Translations under genes and position numbers: made by a program
Notes under the pieces: model-generated
Told to the model about the DNA's origin: nothing
What the model saw: the letters and a program-made list of their open reading frames with translations, nothing else
Databases searched by the model: none
Shown: piece by piece, positions 43,776 through 51,034 of the stretch
Position numbering within the stretch: position 1 is the stretch's first letter
Layout of the letters: every line of letters begins with the position of its first letter
Assembly (NCBI GenBank): GCA_963725315.1
Contig: CAVRYA010000007.1
Coordinates: 310,001 to 374,000 of the forward strand
Reading direction: 5' to 3'
Length of the DNA stretch: 64,000 nucleotides
Source of the DNA: JBBRHQ01 sp963725315
GTDB taxonomy: Bacteria > Actinomycetota > Thermoleophilia > Solirubrobacterales > 70-9

Positions 43776-44105
43776 ATGATCAGCGAGAACGGAACTCGAT
43801 GGCGCTATCTCTCAGGCCGGCTGGAGATCCGGCCCGACGAGCACGCGGCGCTGGTCGACGGGCGCCCCCTGAGCCTCACCGTGCGGGAGCTCCAGCTCCT
43901 CGGCTGCCTCGCCTCGCATCCCGAGCGGATCATGACCCGGGAGGAGCTCTACGCCGAGGTCTGGGGCGGGATGCCGCGCCGGGCCGATCGCTCGGTCGAC
44001 GTCTACGTCAGCCGCCTGCGCACGAAGCTCGGCCGCGCCCTGCCCGGGTCGAGGCTGATCCATACCCACACCGGGATCGGCTACCGCTTCTCGCCGGAGC
44101 TCTGA
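43776..44105 (+). CDS. Stand-alone OmpR-type winged-helix protein (no receiver)
   Basis: A 109-residue protein that is only a Trans_reg_C domain: LSGRLEIRPDEHAALVDGRP, LTVRELQLLGCLASHPERIM, YAEVWGGMPRRADRSVDVYV, SRLRTKLGRALPG and IHTHTGIGYRFSPEL. It closely parallels the C-terminal half of the regulator upstream (GELEIRPDQF, RSVDVFVRKL, HTHFGVGYRF), so it probably arose by duplication and loss of the receiver. It could occupy the same Pho-like sites without needing phosphorylation. The start ATG 43776 is clear and it is followed by the pstS promoter. Confidence 0.8.
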   Translation: MISENGTRWRYLSGRLEIRPDEHAALVDGRPLSLTVRELQLLGCLASHPERIMTREELYAEVWGGMPRRADRSVDVYVSRLRTKLGRALPGSRLIHTHTGIGYRFSPEL

Positions 44106-44118
44106 ACCATCCATGGTC

Positions 44119-44140
44119 GTTCACATCTTTTTTACATCGG
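44119..44140 (+). promoter_or_regulatory. Pho-like site before pstS
   Basis: GTTCACATCTT (44119) and TTTACATCGGC (44130) are repeats spaced 11 nt, about 90 nt upstream of the pstS start. Confidence 0.65.
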
Positions 44141-44231
44141 CACCACAGCCGCGTAACAAGCTGCCGCGGAGCCGCTGCAACGCTGGCGACGAATCGGCCC
44201 CAGGGCCAATGACCAACAAAGGAGACACCGA

Positions 44232-45278
44232 GTGACAAAGAGACTTCTCAGCGCCGTGGGGGCGCTCGCTCTGGCAGCGGGGATCGCCGCCTGCGGCAGC
44301 TCCTCGAGCGACACCACCAGCTCCGGGGGCTCGGCCACCGGGCCGATCACCGGCGCCGGCAGCACCCTGATCGCGCCGCTGATGTCGAAGTGGCAGCCGG
44401 ACTTCTCCGACAAGTCGGGGATCACGGTCACCTACGGGGCGATCGGGAGCGGCGGCGGCATCGACCAGATCACCGCCCGCACCGTCGATTTCGGTGCGAG
44501 CGATGCTCCCCTGACGGCCGATCAGTTCTCCGCGGCCAAGGGCGTCGAGCAGATTCCCTGGGCTCTCGGAGCGGTTCTCCCGTCCTACAACGTCAGCGGC
44601 GTCCCCAACAAGCTCAAGCTGAGCGGCCCGGTGCTCGCCGACATGTATCTCGGCAAGATCACGGCCTGGAACGATCCGGCGATCGCCAAGCTCAACCCTG
44701 GGGTCAACCTGCCGAGCACCAAGGTGACGCCGGTCTACCGCAGTGACGGAAGCGGCGACACATATGCTTGGACCAACTACCTTTCCTCGGTCAGCCCGGA
44801 GTTCAAGTCGACAGTCGGGGTGTCCACCCAGGTGAAGTTCCCCACCGGAGTGGGCGCGGAGAAGAGCGACGGTGTCGCTGCGGCCGTCTCCCAGACCGAC
44901 GGAGCGATCGGCTACCTCGGCCTCGCCTATATCGCCTCAAACGACCTCAGCTACGGGTTGGTCGAGAACGCGGCCGGGAAATTCCCGAACCCGGACGTTG
45001 CCAGCATCAAGGCAGCGGCCGCAGCGGTCAGCAAGATCAACAGCGACAACTCGATCTCGCTGATCGATCTGCCGGCGTCGGCAACGAGCGCGTACCCGAT
45101 CTCCACCTATACGTACGTGATCGTTCCGCTCAAGACCGACAAGGCGGATGAGCTGAAGAAGTTCATCACCTACGCGATCGGTCCGGGGCAGGCTTTCGGC
45201 CCGGACCTCAATTTCGCCCCGCTGCCGGCACAGGTCGTGACAGCGGCGAAGAAGGCGATCGCAAAGATCGGCAGCTGA
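44232..45278 (+). CDS. pstS: PstS, phosphate-binding lipoprotein
   Basis: A 348-residue binding protein of the high-affinity Pst importer. GGAGACACC precedes GTG 44232. Signal peptide with lipobox (LALAAGIAACGSSSS), then TGAGSTLIAPLMSKWQPDFS (phosphate loop), YGAIGSGGGIDQITARTVDF, FGASDAPLTADQF, and VYRSDGSGDTYAWTNYLSSV with the SGDT site. All expected ligand segments are present. A perfect 30-bp palindrome follows it, before pstC. Confidence 0.95.
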   Translation: MTKRLLSAVGALALAAGIAACGSSSSDTTSSGGSATGPITGAGSTLIAPLMSKWQPDFSDKSGITVTYGAIGSGGGIDQITARTVDFGASDAPLTADQFSAAKGVEQIPWALGAVLPSYNVSGVPNKLKLSGPVLADMYLGKITAWNDPAIAKLNPGVNLPSTKVTPVYRSDGSGDTYAWTNYLSSVSPEFKSTVGVSTQVKFPTGVGAEKSDGVAAAVSQTDGAIGYLGLAYIASNDLSYGLVENAAGKFPNPDVASIKAAAAAVSKINSDNSISLIDLPASATSAYPISTYTYVIVPLKTDKADELKKFITYAIGPGQAFGPDLNFAPLPAQVVTAAKKAIAKIGS

Positions 45279-45293
45279 GCCAAATGACCGATT

Positions 45294-45323
45294 CTGGGCC
45301 CGGAGCCGCGGCTCCGGGCCCAG
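45294..45323 (+). terminator. 30-bp perfect palindrome between pstS and pstC
   Basis: CTGGGCCCGGAGCCG is followed directly by its exact complement, 16 nt after the pstS stop. Likely an attenuator that lets PstS be made in excess over the membrane subunits. Confidence 0.75.
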
Positions 45324-45395
45324 GGCGGCATTCGACGACGTGATCCACCGACTCGACACCACACTCAGAGCCGGAACCGACCGGAATCTGCCCGT

Positions 45396-46370
45396 ATGAG
45401 TCCTCCAGCCGCCGCAGAGACCCTCGCCGCTCCCGCGCTGCGCGCCAAGCGGAACCTCGCGGACCGTATTGGCGACCCCCTTCTGAAGTGGCTTTCGGGA
45501 CTGGCGGCGGTGCTCGGCATCGCCGTGATCGCAGGGATCGTCTATGAGGTGATCCGCCTGGCCGCACCCGCGATCAGCGAGTTCGGGCTGAGCTTTCTCA
45601 CCACCAACGATTGGAACCCGGTAACGGAGAACTTCGGCGCCCTCTCCTTCATCTACGGGACCGTCGTCACCTCGGCCATCGCACTTCTCTTCGCCGCGCC
45701 CCTCTCGATTGCGATAGCGCTCTATCTCACCGAGCTCTCACCTCGCCGACTTCGACGGCCGGTGGCGACGCTGGTGGATCTGCTGGCGGCGATCCCCAGC
45801 GTCATCCTGGGGCTCTGGGGCATACTCGTCCTGGGGCCCTTCATGCGGGACACGATCGAGCCGGCGCTCCACAGCGTTCTCGGCTTCCTGCCGATATTCG
45901 GCGGTGACCCGTCTGCCCTCGGCCTGCTGACCGCCTCGGCGATCCTGACGATCATGACCGTGCCGATCGTCTCCAGCGTTACCCGGGAGGTATTCGAGAC
46001 AGTTCCGGTCGAGTTGAAGGAGGGCGCCTACGCGCTTGGAGCCACTCGGTGGGAGATGGTCCGGATGGTCATCCTGCCCTACGCCAAGCCGGGCATAGTC
46101 GGTGCCACGATCCTCGGTCTCGGTCGCGCGATCGGCGAGGCGATCGCCGTCACCCAGGTGATCGGAGGTTTCGCCGGAATCAACGCCTCCTTCTTCCATG
46201 GCGCCGACACGCTCGCCAGCCGCATCGCCTCCGAGTACCAGGGCGCTCCCGGCGCTCTGCAGAAGCAGTCGCTCGCGTACCTCGGCCTGATCCTGCTCGC
46301 GTTCGCCCTGATCGTCAACGTCATCGCCCGCTGGATCGTGCGCAGGAGCTCGATCGAGGAGGCCCGCTGA
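45396..46370 (+). CDS. pstC: PstC, phosphate ABC permease
   Basis: A 324-residue permease with six helices after a cytoplasmic start (LRAKRNLADRIGDPLLKWLS): helices LAAVLGIAVIAGIVYEVIRL, IYGTVVTSAIALLFAAPLSI and others, then VPVELKEGAYALGATRWEMV and RMVILPYAKPGIVGATILGL, the EAA loop that touches PstB. DWNPVTENFGALSFIYGTVV is a PstC hallmark. It lies in the operon order pstSCAB-phoU; pstA starts 3 nt after its stop. Confidence 0.95.
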   Translation: MSPPAAAETLAAPALRAKRNLADRIGDPLLKWLSGLAAVLGIAVIAGIVYEVIRLAAPAISEFGLSFLTTNDWNPVTENFGALSFIYGTVVTSAIALLFAAPLSIAIALYLTELSPRRLRRPVATLVDLLAAIPSVILGLWGILVLGPFMRDTIEPALHSVLGFLPIFGGDPSALGLLTASAILTIMTVPIVSSVTREVFETVPVELKEGAYALGATRWEMVRMVILPYAKPGIVGATILGLGRAIGEAIAVTQVIGGFAGINASFFHGADTLASRIASEYQGAPGALQKQSLAYLGLILLAFALIVNVIARWIVRRSSIEEAR

Positions 46371-46373
46371 CCG

Positions 46374-47276
46374 ATGGCCGGCTCGCCTGAGGGCTCTATC
46401 GAGAACCACGCGCTGCTGAGCGATCGCGGCAACCTGCGCCGCCGCCGCGCCGTCGGCAGAGGGGTTGAGGTCCTCTCGACGCTTGCAACCGTCTTGGCGG
46501 TCGCCGTGCTGATCGTCGTCGTCGGTTCCGTGCTTGCCCGTGGCATCGGTTCGATCAACGTCGATTTCCTCACCAAGGGGCCGGCCCCCTTCGGCGAGAG
46601 CGGCGGCGGCATCGCCAACGCCATCGTCGGATCGGCGATGCTGGTCGGTCTGGCGAGCGCGATCGCCATCCCGGTAGGTCTGCTGATCGCGATCTTCACC
46701 ACCGAGTTCGCCGAAAACCGATTCGCCGTGGTGATCAGCTTCGCCCTCGACATTCTCAACGGCGTTCCGACGATCATCACCGGAATCTTCATCTTGGGCC
46801 TGATCGTGATCCCGCAGGGGAAGCAGAGCGGGTTCGCCGGATCGATCGCCCTGGCGATCATCATGCTCCCGATCGTTGCCCGGGCGGGCCAGGAGGTGCT
46901 CAGCCTCGTTCCGGACACCCTCAAGGAGGCCGCCACCGCCCTCGGGGTTGCCCGTTGGCGCATCGTGTTGCGGATCGTGCTTCCCACCGCGGCGGGGGGA
47001 TTGCTGACCGGGTCTCTGCTCGCTGTCGCCAGGGTGGCCGGCGAAACTGCCCCCCTGCTGCTCGTCAGCTCCATCGTCTCCACCCAAACCTCAACCGATT
47101 ACAGTCAGGCGCTTGCTTCGATCCCCCTCTCGATCTTCCAGCTGTCGGAGTCGCCAAGTCCCGAAGCGCATGATCAAGCCTGGGCGGCGGCCTTCATCCT
47201 GATCCTTTTCGTTCTAATCCTGAACATCGTCGCGCGGGCCTTCTACGCGCGAACCCAGAGACGGATGAAGGGATGA
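46374..47276 (+). CDS. pstA: PstA, phosphate ABC permease
   Basis: A 300-residue permease: helix 1 VLSTLATVLAVAVLIVVVGS, then GGGIANAIVGSAMLVGLASA, PVGLLIAIFTTEFAENRFAV, the PstA-typical ILNGVPTIITGIFILGLIVI, and EAA loop VPDTLKEAATALGVARWRIV with RIVLPTAAGGLLTGSLLAVA. It dimerises with PstC to form the phosphate channel. Intact, with normal length. Confidence 0.95.
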   Translation: MAGSPEGSIENHALLSDRGNLRRRRAVGRGVEVLSTLATVLAVAVLIVVVGSVLARGIGSINVDFLTKGPAPFGESGGGIANAIVGSAMLVGLASAIAIPVGLLIAIFTTEFAENRFAVVISFALDILNGVPTIITGIFILGLIVIPQGKQSGFAGSIALAIIMLPIVARAGQEVLSLVPDTLKEAATALGVARWRIVLRIVLPTAAGGLLTGSLLAVARVAGETAPLLLVSSIVSTQTSTDYSQALASIPLSIFQLSESPSPEAHDQAWAAAFILILFVLILNIVARAFYARTQRRMKG

Positions 47277-47319
47277 GGCAGCGTCAGACCGTGTCGCGCA
47301 CAGCCAAGGAGCTCATAGG

Positions 47320-48219
47320 ATGAACCCCGAGCATGCGAGTGAATTGCCAATGACGGAATCGAATCCCGAGCGCCCGACACCCGAGGAAGTGGTCCGCGAG
47401 GTGCCGACCCCCGAGCCCGCCGCGGCGCAGCCTCCGAGCACCCCGCCTGCCCCGCGCCAGGCCGGTGTGGGAACCGTCGACCTGAGGGGGCTGCACGCCT
47501 ACTACGGGTCCAACCACGCGGTCCGTGGAATCGATCTTCGCTTCGATTCCGATGACGTCACGGCGATCATCGGGCCCTCCGGCTGTGGGAAGTCCACGAT
47601 GGTCCGCTGCATCAACCGCATGCACGAGGAGATCCCGGGGGCGCGGGCCGAGGGCGAGGTGCTGCTCGATGAGATCGATCTCTACGACGCCGCGGTCGAC
47701 GTCGTCGCCGTCCGCCGCTCGATCGGGATGGTGTTCCAGAAGCCGAATCCGTTCCCGACGATGTCGATCGAGGCGAATGTCGCCTCCGGCCTCAGACTCA
47801 CCGGCGCGAAGCGAGGCGACATCGAGGAGAAGGTCCGCACCGCACTGCAAGGCGCCGGCCTGTGGGAAGAGGTCAAGGATCGCCTCGGCTCTCCCGGAGC
47901 GGGCCTCTCGGGTGGCCAGCAGCAGCGGCTCTGCATCGCGCGGGCGCTCGCTGTCGATCCGGAGGTGCTGCTGATGGACGAGCCCTGCTCGGCTCTCGAC
48001 CCGGTGGCGACACTGAAGATCGAGGAGCTGATCGGCGAGCTCAAGAAGCGGGTGACGATCGTGATCGTCACCCACAACATGCAGCAGGCCTCCAGGGTGG
48101 CCGACACGACCGCGTTCATGCTCGACGGCGAGCTGGTCGAGGTCGGCCCGACCGACAAGATCTTCACCAACCCCGAGGACGATCGCACCGAGCAGTACGT
48201 GACCGGGAAGTTCGGCTGA
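47320..48219 (+). CDS. pstB: PstB, phosphate ABC ATPase
   Basis: A 299-residue ATPase with an N-terminal Pro/Glu-rich extension of about 45 residues absent from the usual ~255-residue PstB; an internal ATG at 47350 would shorten it only slightly. Motifs: VDLRGLHAYYGSNHAVRGID, Walker A GPSGCGKSTMVRCINRMHE, MVFQKPNPFPTMSIEANVA, signature LSGGQQQRLCIARALAVDPE, Walker B LLMDEPCSALDPVAT and IVIVTHNMQQASRVADTTAF. The phoU start overlaps its final base. Confidence 0.95.
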   Translation: MNPEHASELPMTESNPERPTPEEVVREVPTPEPAAAQPPSTPPAPRQAGVGTVDLRGLHAYYGSNHAVRGIDLRFDSDDVTAIIGPSGCGKSTMVRCINRMHEEIPGARAEGEVLLDEIDLYDAAVDVVAVRRSIGMVFQKPNPFPTMSIEANVASGLRLTGAKRGDIEEKVRTALQGAGLWEEVKDRLGSPGAGLSGGQQQRLCIARALAVDPEVLLMDEPCSALDPVATLKIEELIGELKKRVTIVIVTHNMQQASRVADTTAFMLDGELVEVGPTDKIFTNPEDDRTEQYVTGKFG

Positions 48220-48931
48220 TGGAAGAGGGCAGCACCCGCACCCACTACACGGGGGAGCTGGAGCGCCTCCAGGATTCCGGCCTGGGCGGGCTCGACATGG
48301 TTGTGAGCGCGATCGAGAGGACGCTGGAGTCGATCCAGCACCAGGACATCGAGTTGGCGGCGATCGTGATCGCCGACGACGATCGCATCGACGGCCGCTA
48401 CCTCGAGGTCCATCAGTCGCTGATCACATTGCTTGCCACGCAATCTCCGGTCGCCACCGACCTGCGCCAGATCGCCGCCCTGATGCACGTGATGAAGAAC
48501 ATCGAGCGGATGGGAGATCAGTGCGTGAACATCTGCAAGATGATCCCGCTCTCAGGGAATGATCCCCCGGCCGACGAGGAGATGATCAGCCGGCTCGTGC
48601 TCATGGGGCAGGCACGTACAGACCGAGGTCAAGCAGGCGAAGCGGTGCCTTCGTCGAGCGCGACGTCGCGCTGGCCCGCGACCTGGTGCGCCAGGACGAC
48701 GTCGTCGACAACCTCAACCGGGAGTGCTTCCACATCGCCCTGGAGATCGGCGACGACCCGGACCGGCGCGAGTGGGCGATGACGATGCTGCTCGCCGCCC
48801 GTGCGCTGGAGCGGATCGGCGACAACGCGGTCGACATCGGTGAGCAGGTCGCCTTCGTCGTCACCGGCCTGTTCCGCGAGTTCGAGGACGCCTCGCATCC
48901 CGGCGAGGAGCTGCTCAACCCGCAGTCCTAG
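48219..48931 (+). CDS. phoU: PhoU, phosphate-signalling regulator (two frameshifts)
   Basis: About 235 residues of a two-bundle helical protein that links Pst to the Pho kinase and represses the system at high phosphate. Bundle 1: THYTGELERLQDSGLGGLDM, IVIADDDRIDGRYLEVHQSL, VATDLRQIAALMHVMKNIER with the MGDQCVNI metal motif. The frame slips near 48608 and 48640, after which ERDVALARDLVRQDDVVDNL, RALERIGDNAVDIGEQVAFV carry the second ERIGDN motif. Both slips look like one-base indels. Position after pstB is standard. Confidence 0.9.
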
Positions 48932-48982
48932 CGCCTTCCCCGCTATTCGCGATTTGCGGGGGAAACAAGGGCCGGCTGCGGC

Positions 48983-49004
48983 TGTAAAAAGGTTGTGAAG
49001 AAGG
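48983..49004 (+). promoter_or_regulatory. Pho-like repeats before the second ppx
   Basis: TGTAAAAAGGT (48983) and TGTGAAGAAGG (48994) repeat at 11 nt; on the opposite strand this reads TTCACA and TTTACA, as in the pstS site. It lies 54 nt upstream of the ppx start. Confidence 0.55.
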
Positions 49005-49057
49005 CAGCCGGCGGGGCCGGCTTATCCGCTTTGTCTGCCACCATTGCTCCACGGTCC

Positions 49058-49966
49058 ATGCTCTGCGCCGCAATCGACATCGGATCCAACACCACCCGCT
49101 TGCTCGTCGCCGAGCCCGTCGGCGGCCAGCTCAAGAAGGTGATGGAGCAGCGCGCCTACACCCGCATCAACAAGGCGATGGACGCGGAGGGCGCGATCGA
49201 GCAGCCGAAGATCCACGAGGTTGGAGAGGTCGTGGCGACCCAGGTGCGCCTCGCAGAGCAGCTCGGCGCCGAGGTGATCAAGCCGGTGGCGACGGCCGCG
49301 ATCCGCGAGGCCCGCAACACGGACGAGGTGGTCCACGCGATCTCCGAGGTCTCCGGGGTCGAGGTCGAGGTCCTCAGCGAGAAGGAGGAGGGGCGGCTCT
49401 CCTTCATCGGCGCGACCAAGGCGCTGGGGCATCCCGTCAAGGGCAAGATCGCGGTGGTCGACGTCGGCGGCGGCTCCAGCGAGGTGATCCTCGGGACCGT
49501 CGAGGCGGGTGTCGAGTCGGTCCGCTCCTGGCAGGTCGGCTCCGGCGTCCTCGCCGACGAGCTGATCGAGTGCGACCCCCCGTCTCCGACCGAGATCCGC
49601 AAGGTCCGCGACCGGATCGAGGACGTCTTCGCCGGGGTGGAGATCGAGAAGCCCGAGCAGGCGGTGGCGGTCGGCGGCAGCGCCACCTCGTTGCGGCGGC
49701 TGGTCGGAGCGGTGCTCGAGTACGAGACGCTCGAGCGCGGGGTCAGGGTGCTATCCGGGGACCCGGTCGAGGAGGTCGCGCGCCGCTTCGAGCTCGATCC
49801 GGTGCGGGTGCGGATCCTGCCCACCGGTGTCCTGCTGCTGGAGAAGATCTCGGAGCTGCTGGGGCAGCCGCTGCAGATCGGCAAGGGGGGGCTGCGCGAG
49901 GGCGTCATCCTCGACCGCCTCAACGAAAGCCTCAACGGATCCTCGCCTGAAGCCATGGCGGCCTGA
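49058..49966 (+). CDS. ppx: Ppx/GppA-family exopolyphosphatase paralogue 2
   Basis: A 302-residue protein with the full Ppx pattern: MLCAAIDIGSNTTRLLVAEP (first phosphate loop), KPVATAAIREARNTDEVVHA, GKIAVVDVGGGSSEVILGTV (second loop), AVAVGGSATSLRRLVGAVLE and KGGLREGVILDRL. Like the paralogue at 39004 it lacks the C-terminal HD-like half of E. coli Ppx, matching mycobacterial Ppx1/2. The two copies differ in loop sequences (SNTT with GGSS here, TNTT with GGST there), so they may prefer polyphosphate and pppGpp respectively. Followed by two CHAD genes. Confidence 0.9.
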   Translation: MLCAAIDIGSNTTRLLVAEPVGGQLKKVMEQRAYTRINKAMDAEGAIEQPKIHEVGEVVATQVRLAEQLGAEVIKPVATAAIREARNTDEVVHAISEVSGVEVEVLSEKEEGRLSFIGATKALGHPVKGKIAVVDVGGGSSEVILGTVEAGVESVRSWQVGSGVLADELIECDPPSPTEIRKVRDRIEDVFAGVEIEKPEQAVAVGGSATSLRRLVGAVLEYETLERGVRVLSGDPVEEVARRFELDPVRVRILPTGVLLLEKISELLGQPLQIGKGGLREGVILDRLNESLNGSSPEAMAA

Positions 49967-49991
49967 GCCGCGTAGGCTGCGATGGAGGCAG

Positions 49992-50498
49992 ATGATGGCC
50001 CGGGCCCGCGATGTCGGAGAGCTCGATTGCGAGGAGGCGTTCGCGCTGGCCGCAGCGCAGGTGATCGAGGTTCGGGCGGACGAAGTGCTCACGCACTCGG
50101 CCGGGGTCCTCGACCTCGGCGAGGTCGAGCGCGTCCACGACATGCGGGTCGCGACCCGCAGGCTTCAGGCGGCGCTGGCCGTGTTCGGCAAGTGCTTCCC
50201 GCGCGAGCGGCGCCGCGTCGCCACGAAGCAGGTAAAGGCCCTCGCCGACGCCCTCGGCGAGCGGCGCGATCCAGACGTCTCGATCGAGACGGTGGAGCGC
50301 CTCGCCGGTCAGGCCGGGATCGCCGATCGCCGCGGAGTCGATGCGCTGATCGACGGATTCAGGCGCGAGCAGGAGGCGGCGAACGAGCGGCTGGCGCCGT
50401 TCGTGACCGAGCCGCGTCTGCGGGCCCTGCGAGCGGACCTGGAGGAGCTGACGAGAGAGGCTCGTGAGATGGCCGCGGCGGCGCGGTCGCCCTCGTGA
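49992..50498 (+). CDS. CHAD-domain protein, first of a coupled pair
   Basis: About 168 residues from ATG 49992/49995 (MMARARDVGELDCEEAFALA) with GGAGG ten nt upstream. The CHAD signature is LGEVERVHDMRVATRRLQAA LAVFGKCFPRER, with conserved His and basic residues that bind polyphosphate. The C-terminal helices end with LRADLEELTREAREMAAAAR. This is half of a normal CHAD domain (which has two four-helix bundles). Its stop overlaps the next GTG (GTGA), so the partner supplies the other half. Location between ppx and ppk1 supports a polyphosphate role. Confidence 0.8.
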   Translation: MMARARDVGELDCEEAFALAAAQVIEVRADEVLTHSAGVLDLGEVERVHDMRVATRRLQAALAVFGKCFPRERRRVATKQVKALADALGERRDPDVSIETVERLAGQAGIADRRGVDALIDGFRREQEAANERLAPFVTEPRLRALRADLEELTREAREMAAAARSPS

Positions 50499-50965
50499 AG
50501 GCCGGCAAGGTCAAGGGCCTCGACGCGACCGCGCCGCTGCGCAAGAACGCCGCCCGGATCATTCGCACCCGCCTCGAGGAGATGCTTTCCTTCGGCGAGG
50601 CGGCATCGGAGCCGGACGCCGCCGCGGAGCAGCACAACCTGAGGATCGCCGCGAAGCGCCTCCGCTACGTGCTCGAGTTCACCGGGGGCTGCTTCGGGCG
50701 CCAGGCCGCCAGGGCGCGCCGGGGGGCGAGGGAGCTGCAAGCGGTGCTTGGGGACATCCACGATTGCGACGTGATGGCGCCGCGGGTGCAGGAGCAGATC
50801 TCCAAGCTCGACGGCGGGCCCGGCTCGGACGGCCTCGCGGTGCTCGCGGCCCGGATACGTGAGGACCGGGCAGAGCTGCACCGGCAGTTCGCCGAGCTGT
50901 GGCGCAGCCAGCACGAGGAGGGGGTCTGGAGCGAGCTCGAGCGCGCCGCACGGAAACGGTCCTAG
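50495..50965 (+). CDS. CHAD-domain protein, second of a coupled pair
   Basis: A 156-residue protein beginning MKAGKVKGLDATAPLRKNAA, with the CHAD signature AAAEQHNLRIAAKRLRYVLE FTGGCFG and LQAVLGDIHDCDVMAPRVQE. The GTG overlaps the previous stop. Stand-alone proteins with this MKAxKVKGLD start are, as I recall, found in related genomes, so the split is probably real and not an indel. Together the pair would build one CHAD fold that grips polyphosphate or targets granules. Confidence 0.8.
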   Translation: MKAGKVKGLDATAPLRKNAARIIRTRLEEMLSFGEAASEPDAAAEQHNLRIAAKRLRYVLEFTGGCFGRQAARARRGARELQAVLGDIHDCDVMAPRVQEQISKLDGGPGSDGLAVLAARIREDRAELHRQFAELWRSQHEEGVWSELERAARKRS

Positions 50966-51034
50966 GCCGCTCCCGAGCCGCCCAGCGCCCCGCCGTGAGT
51001 ACGATGACGGAGCAGGCAAGCGGCGAGGAGATCG

